The notes beneath the pieces are model-generated. The model was not told the DNA's origin. It did no database searches and saw only the letters and a list, made by a program, of their open reading frames with translations. A stretch of DNA of 64,000 bases, taken from assembly GCF_022603395.1 (NCBI RefSeq), contig NZ_JAIBKA010000001.1, positions 248,001 to 312,000 of the forward strand, in the 5' to 3' direction. Numbering within the stretch: the first letter of the stretch is position 1; each line of letters opens with the position of its first letter. The stretch is from Desulfoferrobacter suflitae (GTDB taxonomy: Bacteria > Desulfobacterota > Syntrophobacteria > Syntrophobacterales > Syntrophobacteraceae). Of the stretch, positions 25,493 through 34,093 are shown piece after piece. The position numbers and the translations under genes were made by a program.

Positions 25493-27352
25493 CTAACCGC
25501 CAATCAACGATGCACGAAGGCGGTGCACCTGGGCAACGATGGCCTTGTGTGAGATTTCCTCAAAATCCAGCAGTTCGTGTGGCTTGCCGCTCTTGGGCTT
25601 ATGCCTGACCGCAAGCGAGTAGATGGGCACCGGGCACTTCTCAAAAGCGGATCGCACTGCTTCCCCAAGACCCCCTTCCGCGTAATGATCCTCTACCGTG
25701 ATGATTGCCCTGGTTTGCTCGGCAGCCCGGTGCAGCGTTTCCGCATCCACCGGCTTGATGCTGTAAAGGTCAATGACGCGCACCCACACGCCCTGCTCTT
25801 TCAGCTGGTCATTGGCGTGCAGAGCTTCGTGCAGAGTGATTCCCGCTGCGACGACGGTGGCAATATCCTGACTACTTTGGCGCAGCACCTTGCTGCCCCC
25901 GATAGGGAAGTCTTCACTGGAATCATAGATGACGGGGAGAGCTCCGCGCGTGGTGCGCAGGTAGACTATCCCGTAGTATTTTGCCGCTGCCTCGACCAGC
26001 TTTTCGCAGGAAACAGCGTCTGAGGGATACAGCACAACGCCGTGCAGGATCGTGCGAAAAAACGCCAGATCCTCCAGCCCCATCTGGGAAGGCCCGTCCT
26101 CGCCAATGGACACTCCTGCATGGGACCCCACAAACTTGATATTGGCATCGGAATACTGACTCATGCGAATTTGATCGTAAGCACGACTCATGAATGCAGA
26201 AAAAGTCGAAACAAACGGAATTTTCTTGCGACACGCGAAGCCCAGGGCCACTCCCACCATATTCTGCTCGGCCACATACATTTCAAAGAAGCGATCGGGG
26301 CATTCTTCCTTAAACAGCTGGGCCTGAGTGGAATTGCTCACTTCTCCGTCGACGCTCACCATCTCTGGAAACGCCGGGTAGATTCGCTTGAGAGCTTTGC
26401 CAAAGGCATTTCTGGTCGGCATCAATTCTCCCACCCGGTATCCCATTGCATCCGCTTTGCCCGGCACAGACTTCTGTGGCCTCAGGTGTGCGGGTGGGAC
26501 TATTGCACCCCGAATGGAGGCATCGATGTCTCCCATCTCCTTCAAGGCCCGTTCAAAATCGTCCCTGGCGAGGGCCTTGCCGTGCCAGCCATCCTGATTT
26601 TCCAGCATCGAGAACCCTTTGCCTTTGACGGTTTTGGCGATCACCATGGTCGGTTTGTCCGCCACCCGGAGAGCGTTCCGGTAGGCCTCGATCACTTCAG
26701 GAAAGGAGTGGCCGTCGATCACAAAGGTGGCCCAGCCGAAGGCGGCAATGCGCCTTTCGTAAGCTGCCAGGTCGTGTCCGTACATAGTTTCACCGCATTG
26801 CCCCAACCGGTTGACATCGAGAATTCCGACGAGATTGTCACACCCATAATGGGCGGCCAGCTGGATAGCCTCCCATTGAGAGCCCTCCGCCATCTCACTG
26901 TCGCCCAGCAGCACATAGGTTCGATAAGGGAGCTTATCCAGGTACTTTGCATTGAGAGCCAAACCCAGGCCGATGGAAAGCCCCTGGCCCAACGAACCGG
27001 TAGCCGCATCGACGTAAGGAAACGCTACTGTCGGGTGCCCTTCCAGGGGACTTCCGAATCGACGGTAGGTCATCAGATCGGCCTCGGTCAACTTTCCTGC
27101 AGCAGCCCATAGGGCGTAAAAAAGCGGCGATGCATGACCCTTGGAAAAAATCAACCGATCGTTATTGGGATGATCAGGATTGTTCAGGTCGTAGCGAAAT
27201 ATTCCTCCAAACAGCAGACCAGTCATCAGTTCCACCGCCGAAAGAGCGGAAGTGGGATGGCCCGAACCGGCCCGGGTCGTGCACGCCAGGATGTAATAGC
27301 GGATCAGTCTGGCCAGGCTCATCAACCTTTCAAGGTTCGCGTCATCAAACAT
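25493..27352 (-). CDS. tkt: Transketolase
   Basis: Thiamine-diphosphate enzyme of the non-oxidative pentose phosphate pathway (619 aa, both halves in one chain). Thiamine and metal motifs include SGHPTSALSAVE near residue 30, KGHASPLFYA, GSLGQGLSIG and GDSEMAEGSQWEA followed by DVNRLGQ. The pyrimidine domain starts near 312 with the catalytic Glu in VAEQNMVGVALG near 365. Residues such as DVNRLGQ and the shorter length resemble the animal/archaeal-type transketolases rather than the 660-aa E. coli type. The GGAGGG site precedes ATG, and a promoter lies about 115 nt upstream. Confidence 0.93.
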   Translation of the reverse strand: MFDDANLERLMSLARLIRYYILACTTRAGSGHPTSALSAVELMTGLLFGGIFRYDLNNPDHPNNDRLIFSKGHASPLFYALWAAAGKLTEADLMTYRRFGSPLEGHPTVAFPYVDAATGSLGQGLSIGLGLALNAKYLDKLPYRTYVLLGDSEMAEGSQWEAIQLAAHYGCDNLVGILDVNRLGQCGETMYGHDLAAYERRIAAFGWATFVIDGHSFPEVIEAYRNALRVADKPTMVIAKTVKGKGFSMLENQDGWHGKALARDDFERALKEMGDIDASIRGAIVPPAHLRPQKSVPGKADAMGYRVGELMPTRNAFGKALKRIYPAFPEMVSVDGEVSNSTQAQLFKEECPDRFFEMYVAEQNMVGVALGFACRKKIPFVSTFSAFMSRAYDQIRMSQYSDANIKFVGSHAGVSIGEDGPSQMGLEDLAFFRTILHGVVLYPSDAVSCEKLVEAAAKYYGIVYLRTTRGALPVIYDSSEDFPIGGSKVLRQSSQDIATVVAAGITLHEALHANDQLKEQGVWVRVIDLYSIKPVDAETLHRAAEQTRAIITVEDHYAEGGLGEAVRSAFEKCPVPIYSLAVRHKPKSGKPHELLDFEEISHKAIVAQVHRLRASLIGG

Positions 27353-27413
27353 GATCTACCCTCCATGGGAACAGCAACGGATTTTACTGATGGGGTGAGT
27401 ACCGTGAAGCGCT

Positions 27414-27466
27414 GATCCTCTTCTGTATTTTCCTGATCCTCCGCCCCCGGGGCCTGGTGGAGGATC
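27414..27466. promoter_or_regulatory. Operator-like repeats at the tkt transcript start
   Basis: GATCCTC occurs at 27414-27420 and 27435-27441, exactly 21 bp apart, and its inverse GAGGATC at 27460-27466. The last two form the inverted repeat GATCCTCC-N16-GGAGGATC, whose right arm abuts the promoter -10. This geometry suits a dimeric regulator. No T-run follows, so it is not a terminator. Confidence 0.5.
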
Positions 27467-27495
27467 ACTATACGCCGCGGTGCGCATGCGGTCAA
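27467..27495 (-). promoter_or_regulatory. Sigma-70 promoter of the tkt operon
   Basis: On the minus strand: -35 TTGACC (27495-27490), a 17-bp spacer and -10 TATAGT (27472-27467). Each hexamer matches five of six consensus bases. The expected start is near 27460, giving a leader of about 108 nt. Confidence 0.7.
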
Positions 27496-27779
27496 TGAGG
27501 AACAGCCGCCTGCACGGGTAGCAAAACGATCGCTCAATCAAAGCATCGACGAATTCATCTTGGATTTGCCTCTATCCTTGTTTCACGCCATAATGGCCTT
27601 GGTGCTCCAGGAGTCATGGTGCAGGGGACCTGGAGATCATCCGGTATGCCGCTTCAGGCCGACTGCAGGACATGCACATCCCTGCCGCTTTTTCGGGCAG
27701 GGGCCGGCAACACCAGCGTCTATTCAGGCGGCGTTTTTGATCCCTGACATCGGGCAAAACCAAAGGCGAGGTCAACCAC

Positions 27780-28580
27780 ATGAAATATGTCCATGGATAC
27801 GACTCGAGAGAAAACAGACGGCTGCAAGATCAAGCCAATACCTTGGTCGAACTCCTCCATTCAGATACTTCTTATCCAGCCGGCTGCCGAGTTCTCGAGG
27901 CCGGTTGCGGCATCGGCGCCCAAACGGTTACTCTGGCGCGCAACAGCCCCGATGCATCGTTTGTTTCTATTGACATATCCGTTGCTTCCATTGGCGAAGC
28001 CAAGCGAGCCGTACAATTGGCAGGCCTTACCAATGTGGAATTTCAGCAGGGTGATATTTTCAATCTGAACCTTGAACCGCATTCCTTTGATCACATTTTC
28101 GTGTGTCACGTTTTGGAGCATCTCTCCCGACCCGATGTGGCTCTGGCTAACCTCAGGAACCTCATGAAGGCGGGTGGCACAATCACCGTCATTGAAGGCG
28201 ACCATGGATCGGCCTACTTTTATCCTGCCAGTGACGCCGCTCACACAGCCATACAATGTCAGGTCGAACTGCAACGGCGAGCCGGAGGCAATGCCATGAT
28301 CGGAAGAGAGCTTTACCCGCTGCTGATGAAAGCCGGATTCGACCCGATTCATGTGTCTCCACGGATGGTCTATGTTGATTCCAGCAGGCCCGAGCTTGTC
28401 GAAGGTTTCATAAAAAACACCTTCACGGCAATGATCGAGGGCATACGCAGCGCCGCCCTGGATGCCCAAATAGTGGATAAGGCCATTTTTGATCAAGGCA
28501 TTCGGGACTTATACAGGACAGCCGAAGTCGATGGTGTTTTTTGTTACACGTTTTTTAAAGCATCCGGAACCAAGCCATGA
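27780..28580 (+). CDS. Class I SAM-dependent methyltransferase
   Basis: A 266-aa methyltransferase with the SAM motif LEAGCGIGAQT near residue 40, an acidic strand (FVSIDIS), the HVLEHLSRP segment near 113 and VIEGDHGS near 140. The C-terminal 100 residues are variable. The GAGG ribosome site is 9 nt before ATG. Substrate unknown; the neighbours give no clue. Confidence 0.8.
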   Translation: MKYVHGYDSRENRRLQDQANTLVELLHSDTSYPAGCRVLEAGCGIGAQTVTLARNSPDASFVSIDISVASIGEAKRAVQLAGLTNVEFQQGDIFNLNLEPHSFDHIFVCHVLEHLSRPDVALANLRNLMKAGGTITVIEGDHGSAYFYPASDAAHTAIQCQVELQRRAGGNAMIGRELYPLLMKAGFDPIHVSPRMVYVDSSRPELVEGFIKNTFTAMIEGIRSAALDAQIVDKAIFDQGIRDLYRTAEVDGVFCYTFFKASGTKP

Positions 28581-28622
28581 ATCTCTGGAAGGTGAACTGC
28601 GCTGGTGCTGCGTTGCACCTTT

Positions 28623-29732
28623 TTATGGCTTGCGTCGCCCACGACTGCTGCGCGACAACCAGTGGGAAACCAGGTCGCCGACCGACGCACATTCCAGCCC
28701 AAAAGGGAGGTAGCCGGCATACCCCAAAATCGGCATTGCAAAAACGTGGAAACGATCGACAAAAGGGATCGAATAGTGCCATTTGGCCAGACTGTAATGG
28801 TTCCACATTTCCCAGAAGCAGCCGCAAAACAGGGCGGAAAGGGCGGAAGCCGCCGCCATGGTCCAATCGCCGTCAGCGAGGCCAGATAAGATGTGCCGTT
28901 TTCCCTGCAGGGTTTGGAGGGATACGATGATGAGCCCGGGAGACACCCAAAGCAATGAAAAGAGATAGTTGGGAAAGATTCCGATCATTGCGAGGCCTGC
29001 CGCGGCAATCGCCAGAACAACGGATGCGACTGTTTTGGGATAACGTGGTCGAATGGCGATGGAATGGGCGAATGCGGTTTTGATCAGCGGATAGGTCAGA
29101 AGCCACTTGCGGACGCTCAACACGGCCGGCAACACCGTGCTAAACGGCAGGGTGGCCAACACGAAATACTGCAGGGCATCATAGTGCGGTCCGAGGTAGT
29201 GCCAGTTTTGCACAAACCGGTTGAGGTACTCGAAAAACCACCAGAAGAGAGCGCTGACCGGAAACAGGAGCAGAAAAAACCCGGTCCGGTTGATCATCAA
29301 GCACGTTCCCGAGCGGCGGAAGGTCAATGCATTGATGACCACGATGAAAGAAAGCCACAACGGTGTGAAGGTGTGAGTCTGCCAGGCAGAAAACCACGGG
29401 AAGCGGGACCAGGCCAAAATCCATCCGGCCATACCGGCTGCGACTCCAAGCCATCCCCACCAGGGGAAATATCCGGTAGCCGGTGGAGCGACTTTGGGAT
29501 GGGTTTGCCATGCTCTCTTAATGCTCACCGTGAAAAATGCCATCACCGGGGCTACTGCAGTGGCATAGGCTAGAAAGACCCGCCAGGAAAACGGCGCGTG
29601 CACGACATACGATGTCTTGGGAGGGAACTGGAGAAATTTCAATAACGGCAGCCCCGCCAGGTAAACCCCGAGCAGCGGAAGGCCCACGAGCATCACCAGC
29701 AGGATGATCAAATTCAACAGATGGCCGACCAT
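28623..29732 (-). CDS. Polytopic membrane protein with internal duplication
   Basis: A 369-aa integral membrane protein with about 10 helices. Two halves repeat: near residues 163-195 the pattern is FFEYLNRFVQNWHY then a YFVLATLPF segment, and near 310-342 it is FWEMWNHYSLAKWHY then FHVFAMPILGY. Both share E-x2-N-x5/6-WHY after a SALF helix. The spacing faintly recalls the lycopene cyclase/CrtYcd membrane domain, but I cannot assign a function. ATG 29732 has GGGAGC; the longer frame adds 31 hydrophilic residues. Confidence 0.7.
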   Translation of the reverse strand: MVGHLLNLIILLVMLVGLPLLGVYLAGLPLLKFLQFPPKTSYVVHAPFSWRVFLAYATAVAPVMAFFTVSIKRAWQTHPKVAPPATGYFPWWGWLGVAAGMAGWILAWSRFPWFSAWQTHTFTPLWLSFIVVINALTFRRSGTCLMINRTGFFLLLFPVSALFWWFFEYLNRFVQNWHYLGPHYDALQYFVLATLPFSTVLPAVLSVRKWLLTYPLIKTAFAHSIAIRPRYPKTVASVVLAIAAAGLAMIGIFPNYLFSLLWVSPGLIIVSLQTLQGKRHILSGLADGDWTMAAASALSALFCGCFWEMWNHYSLAKWHYSIPFVDRFHVFAMPILGYAGYLPFGLECASVGDLVSHWLSRSSRGRRKP

Positions 29733-29970
29733 TGGTGTCTGCTCCCGTTTATTGGCGTTGCTCCAGCAATGCGCTGCGCCCTCTCCGCAGGTTTTTTGCT
29801 GGAATCCAGTATCACACCGGACCAACAGCGGATCACAGGAGTCCGGCGTAAGGATTGGCGCTATGATATGCTGTGCTCTCCCCCTGTGGTGACTCAGGCA
29901 CTATGCTTAAATCCGCCCTCACTATTGAATGCACCCGATGGAATTTGACAACTGCGTAACGGAGGAGACC

Positions 29971-31392
29971 ATGTCGAGTGACAAGAAGTGGACCATGCTC
30001 TTGACCTTGCTGGCCGCCCTGTGGGTTTTTGGTCCGGCTGACGGCCAAACTGCTTCAGGCCGCTTTGTACTGATTTCGGACATTCATTTCAACCCCTTTC
30101 ACGATCCAAGCCTGTTCCCGCAGCTTGTCGAGCAACCGGTCGAGCAATGGGAGAAGCTCTTCGCTTCCTCTCACAAAGCTCTATGGAGCCGATATGGCGA
30201 GGACAGCAACTACGCCCTGCTCAAGAGCACCCTGGATGATGCCCGCTCACGCCTTGCCGCACCCGATTTTATCCTCTACCCGGGCGATTACCTGGCGCAT
30301 CAATGGCAAGCAAAGTATGACGCTCTGGCTAAGAAGTCACATGACAGCGACCCCGTCGCCTACCGCAGGTTCACAACCAAAACCATGCAGTTTCTGGCCC
30401 GCGAATTCCGCATCCGCTGGCCAAATTCGCCCATCATCGGGACCCTGGGCAACAATGATAGTTTTTGCGGCAACTACAGCATCACTCCCCAAGGCCCCTT
30501 TCTTGCGATGTTTGCCGATGTCTGGAGAGGGCTGCTGGGAGGCGGCATGCACTTCGCGGAACCGGCCAAAGACTTTTCAGACCACAGTCTTTACACCGTT
30601 CGAATCGCCCACATGAAGCGCCATCGGATCGTCGTCTTGAATGATGCATACTGGTCAAACCGGTACGACAATGCTTGCGGCCGAATCACTCAGACCCCGG
30701 CGCTTGATCAATTGGCCGCACTGGAAAACATACTGGCGGATTGCCGTAGCGCCGGTGAAAAGGTATGGCTGCTTCTGCATATCCCTGCGGGCATCGACAA
30801 CTACGCATCATCTGCCAAAGCGCAGGGTCAACACGGGCGGCCCGTCACTTTCTGGCAACAGACCCTCACCAGTCGTTTCGCACAACTGGCGGAGCGTTAC
30901 GCGCCCACGGTTCAAATCATATTTGCCGGCCACACTCACATGGACGATTTTCGCATCATCCGGTTGAACGGCGAAGAATCGCTTCTCATGAAAATTGCCC
31001 CCAGCATCAGCCCCATCTTCGGGACCAATCCCTGTTACCAAACGTATCAATACGATGGCTCCACGGGAAGGATTGAGAATTATCAGAGCGTCTTTCTTCC
31101 CTTGAATGATACTCACGGGAGGACGGGTGCCGATGGCAGAGCACGCTGGGAACTTGAATATGATTTTGGAAAAATCTACCGATGGCCGGAACTGAATGCG
31201 GCTACGGTTGAAAAACTGGCCGGGCAGATCAGAACGGGTGCGATCACCCGGCACCGCTACGGCGAATTCTATGATTCCGGCGGACCCACCAGGTTTGATG
31301 CGGCGACCATTAACGCCTACAGGTGCGCTATCCTGAATACGACCCCGGCACACTACCGTAAATGCGTTGAAGCGCCAAATCCGGCACCATAG
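29971..31392 (+). CDS. Secreted acid-sphingomyelinase-like phosphoesterase
   Basis: A 473-aa metallophosphoesterase with a signal peptide (about residues 1-24, ending around DGQTAS), so it is exported. Metal ligands are visible in order: ISDIHFNPFHD, YPGDYLAHQW, TLGNNDSFCG, LLHIPAGID and FAGHTHMDDF. The order and spacing follow the acid sphingomyelinase/ASMase-like branch rather than cytoplasmic phosphoesterases. The substrate could be a phosphodiester lipid, polyphosphate or nucleotide. ATG 29971 is chosen for GGAGGAG and the signal peptide. Confidence 0.75.
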   Translation: MSSDKKWTMLLTLLAALWVFGPADGQTASGRFVLISDIHFNPFHDPSLFPQLVEQPVEQWEKLFASSHKALWSRYGEDSNYALLKSTLDDARSRLAAPDFILYPGDYLAHQWQAKYDALAKKSHDSDPVAYRRFTTKTMQFLAREFRIRWPNSPIIGTLGNNDSFCGNYSITPQGPFLAMFADVWRGLLGGGMHFAEPAKDFSDHSLYTVRIAHMKRHRIVVLNDAYWSNRYDNACGRITQTPALDQLAALENILADCRSAGEKVWLLLHIPAGIDNYASSAKAQGQHGRPVTFWQQTLTSRFAQLAERYAPTVQIIFAGHTHMDDFRIIRLNGEESLLMKIAPSISPIFGTNPCYQTYQYDGSTGRIENYQSVFLPLNDTHGRTGADGRARWELEYDFGKIYRWPELNAATVEKLAGQIRTGAITRHRYGEFYDSGGPTRFDAATINAYRCAILNTTPAHYRKCVEAPNPAP

Positions 31393-31516
31393 GTAACGCC
31401 ACGGATTATTTTTCCCTGCCCGTTCAATCATCCTTTGGCTCTTGATTTCGAGTGCCACTTGTGTCACTCATATGAGGCCCTAAACAGTGCAATTGCTGCC
31501 ACAGAGAAAGAGACAA

Positions 31517-32581
31517 ATGGCTATGAGTCGATACTGGAGTTCGGTGGTCCACAGGCTTACCCCTTATGTACCGGGCGAACAGCCACAATTGCTGGACCTG
31601 ATCAAGCTGAATACCAACGAAAACCCTTACGGCCCTTCACCCAAGGTGTTGGAAATTCTCAGGAGAGAAGCGGCCGACACCCTTCGCCTCTACCCCGATC
31701 CCAATGCGGAGCGGCTCAAGGAGGCCATTGCCGCACACCATGGATTGAAGCCCTCGGAAATCTTCGTCGGCAACGGTTCAGACGAAATTCTAGCGCATAC
31801 TTACCAGGCCTTGCTGCGCCACCCCAAACCGTTGCTTTTCCCGGACATCACCTACAGCTTCTATCCGGTCTACTGTCGGCTGTATGAAGTCGACTATGAG
31901 CAAGTGCCCCTTACGGAGTCCCTGCAAATCCGTGTGGAGGACTACAAACGGGCCAACGGGGGCATTCTCTTTCCCAACCCCAATGCTCCTACCGGTCGTC
32001 TATTGCCCCTGGCCGCCGTAGAAGCGCTGTTGCGCAGTAATCAAGATTCCGTTGTAGTGATCGATGAAGCCTATGTGGATTTCGGCGGTGAGTCCGCCGT
32101 TCCCTTGATTTCTCGCTTTGCCAATCTGCTGGTCATCCACACCTTTTCCAAATCCCGTTCACTGGCAGGTCTGCGCGTCGGTTTCGCCGTAGGTGATGCA
32201 CAACTGATCGAAGCACTGGAACGTGTAAAAAACAGCTTCAATTCTTATCCTCTGGATCGTTTTGCCATAGCCGGTGCCGTTGCGGCCATCGAGGATCACG
32301 CCTACTTTGAAGAAACCAGGCAGAAAATCATGCGCACCAGGACCATTCTGGCGAAGCGTCTGGAAGAGCTGGGATTTGAAGTATTGCCTTCGGTCGCCAA
32401 CTTTGTCTTTGTCCGGCATCCTCGACGCGATGCCGCCGAGTTGAGCAGCCAGTTGCGAGAGCGCTCCATCATCGTGCGCCATTTCGCACTTCCGCGTATC
32501 GAGCAATTCCTGCGTATTACGGTGGGTACCGATGCCCAGTGCGATGCTCTGGTCGCGGCACTGCAAAGGATTTTGCAGTGA
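31517..32581 (+). CDS. hisC: Histidinol-phosphate aminotransferase
   Basis: PLP-dependent class II aminotransferase (354 aa) of histidine synthesis. Family motifs are [12 protein letters not shown] near residue 33, [11 protein letters not shown] near 150, [12 protein letters not shown] near 180 and the PLP lysine in [14 protein letters not shown] near 210. The start is one of two adjacent ATGs (31517 or 31523). No other his genes are nearby, and it converges on nuoN. Confidence 0.92.
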   Translation: MAMSRYWSSVVHRLTPYVPGEQPQLLDLIKLNTNENPYGPSPKVLEILRREAADTLRLYPDPNAERLKEAIAAHHGLKPSEIFVGNGSDEILAHTYQALLRHPKPLLFPDITYSFYPVYCRLYEVDYEQVPLTESLQIRVEDYKRANGGILFPNPNAPTGRLLPLAAVEALLRSNQDSVVVIDEAYVDFGGESAVPLISRFANLLVIHTFSKSRSLAGLRVGFAVGDAQLIEALERVKNSFNSYPLDRFAIAGAVAAIEDHAYFEETRQKIMRTRTILAKRLEELGFEVLPSVANFVFVRHPRRDAAELSSQLRERSIIVRHFALPRIEQFLRITVGTDAQCDALVAALQRILQ

Positions 32582-32674
32582 TTGGGGGAGCGCTTGCCAG
32601 CGGTCCTGCGACCATCCTCGTGGTTTTGGGCGCTCACCTGTGCCGGCGGCTGACCCTTCAGTGCGTGAGATATC

Positions 32675-34093
32675 TCACATCAAGGCGCGCACAGCGGCAT
32701 TGGCAGCCTGTATGAAGGGATACGGAAAACTTCCCGCCACAAGCATGAGGGCCACCAGAGCTCCAGTGAGCGTTCGCAGCGGCAGGGACAGATGAAGGTC
32801 CGGTAAGGCCTCATCAGGTTTGAGCAGGTAAGCGGCCCGCACCATCATGAGATAGTAGTAGAGAGAGATGACAACGTTGATCATGCCGATGAGTACCAGC
32901 GTGAAGTAACCCTTTTGCATGGCTGCGGTAAAAACCAGAAACTTGCCGGTAAAGCCCACTGTAGGTGGAATGCCTGCCAGGCTGAAGGCCGCCACCAACA
33001 AGGCCATAGCCAAAAGGGGCGAGCGGCGGTGCAAACCCGCCAGCTGTTCTATGCGCAAATTGCCGCCGGCGCTCGCCACCTGCACGACCACCAAAAAAAC
33101 CGTGAATTTCATCAGCAGCAGAGCCATGGCATAAAAAACAGTGCCGGAGTATCCCCCGGCACTGGCACTCAATACTCCGATCAATACGTAGCCGGCATGA
33201 GCGATGGTCGAATAGGCGAGCAATCGTTTGACATCATGTTCGACAATGGCTGCCAAATTGCCCAGCGTCATGGAGACAATCGACAAAACGGCCAGCACCT
33301 GGATGAGATAGGCGTTGCCTTCTCCCAGCACTGCAATGACCCGCAACAAAATACCGATTGCCGCCACTTTGGAGGCAGTGGCGATATACGCCGCCACCTG
33401 GTTCATGGAACCCTGATAGACATCCGGCGCCCAGAAATGGAATGGGAAGACGGCCAGCTTGAAAAAGAATCCACTCAGGGTGAGGAGCAGCCCAAGCATC
33501 AACAACGGATCATGGACAAAACCTGGAAGGACCTCTGTCAATTCTTCCAAGTAGCCGGCTCCGGTAGAGGCATAAACCATGCCCATGCCAAAAAACATCA
33601 TGGCCGAAGCAAAAATTCCTATGATGAAATACTTAATCCCCGCTTCCAGCCCCAAATTGGCGTTCTTCCGCAGTGCCACCAGGACGTAGAGAGAGTAGCT
33701 CGATAGTTCCAGGGAGAGGTAGATGCTGATGAGGTGAACACTGCTCACCAGCATCATCATGGCGACCGTGCACAGAAACAGCAGACAGTAGAAATCGCGG
33801 CGGTGCCGCTCGCGAATGCCGTTGAGTTGCGCGCAGATACAGAGAACCAGAAAGAGAGCTGAGGATAAAATCACCTTAAAGACCTGCGACAACAGGTCGA
33901 TCCGGTACGATCCCGCAAACAGAGAGCCTTCCAACTTCACCGCCGCCGCCGTGACCGCCATCCCCACCGCCGCCGCCGACAGCGCCGCGATATAGTCCGT
34001 CCCGGGAGTGGCACGTCCCCCCATGGAGGCACCAAGAAACAGCAAGGAAACCAGCAGGTAATAGATCTCGGGAGTGAACAGCAGCCAGTTCAT
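32675..34093 (-). CDS. nuoN: NADH-quinone oxidoreductase subunit N
   Basis: Antiporter-like proton-pumping membrane subunit (472 aa). Visible are the TM5 glutamate in IYLSLELSSYSLYVLV, lysines in FFKLAVFPFHFWAPD, and the DVKRLLAYSTIAHAGY segment. ATG 34093 overlaps the nuoM stop by ATGA; longer frames would run into nuoM. Last gene of the nuo operon. Confidence 0.94.
   Translation of the reverse strand: MNWLLFTPEIYYLLVSLLFLGASMGGRATPGTDYIAALSAAAVGMAVTAAAVKLEGSLFAGSYRIDLLSQVFKVILSSALFLVLCICAQLNGIRERHRRDFYCLLFLCTVAMMMLVSSVHLISIYLSLELSSYSLYVLVALRKNANLGLEAGIKYFIIGIFASAMMFFGMGMVYASTGAGYLEELTEVLPGFVHDPLLMLGLLLTLSGFFFKLAVFPFHFWAPDVYQGSMNQVAAYIATASKVAAIGILLRVIAVLGEGNAYLIQVLAVLSIVSMTLGNLAAIVEHDVKRLLAYSTIAHAGYVLIGVLSASAGGYSGTVFYAMALLLMKFTVFLVVVQVASAGGNLRIEQLAGLHRRSPLLAMALLVAAFSLAGIPPTVGFTGKFLVFTAAMQKGYFTLVLIGMINVVISLYYYLMMVRAAYLLKPDEALPDLHLSLPLRTLTGALVALMLVAGSFPYPFIQAANAAVRALM

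Larger units (their letters stand above)
27353..27779. other. Divergent intergenic region tkt/methyltransferase
   Basis: About 427 bases. The tkt-proximal part carries the promoter and operator-like repeats described separately. A 7-bp hairpin CCCTGCC/GGCAGGG is at 27680-27702. No credible gene was found; a plus-strand frame at 27560-27973 lacks recognisable features and runs into the methyltransferase. Confidence 0.45.

Noticed and set aside
27680-27702. Hairpin CCCTGCC/GGCAGGG as a terminator or riboswitch element
   Set aside because: No T-run follows and no wider conserved structure could be recognised.
32665-32678. Perfect 14-bp palindrome GTGAGATATCTCAC at the nuoN stop
   Set aside because: A single occurrence at a convergent gene end with no promoter or T-run; it could be chance.
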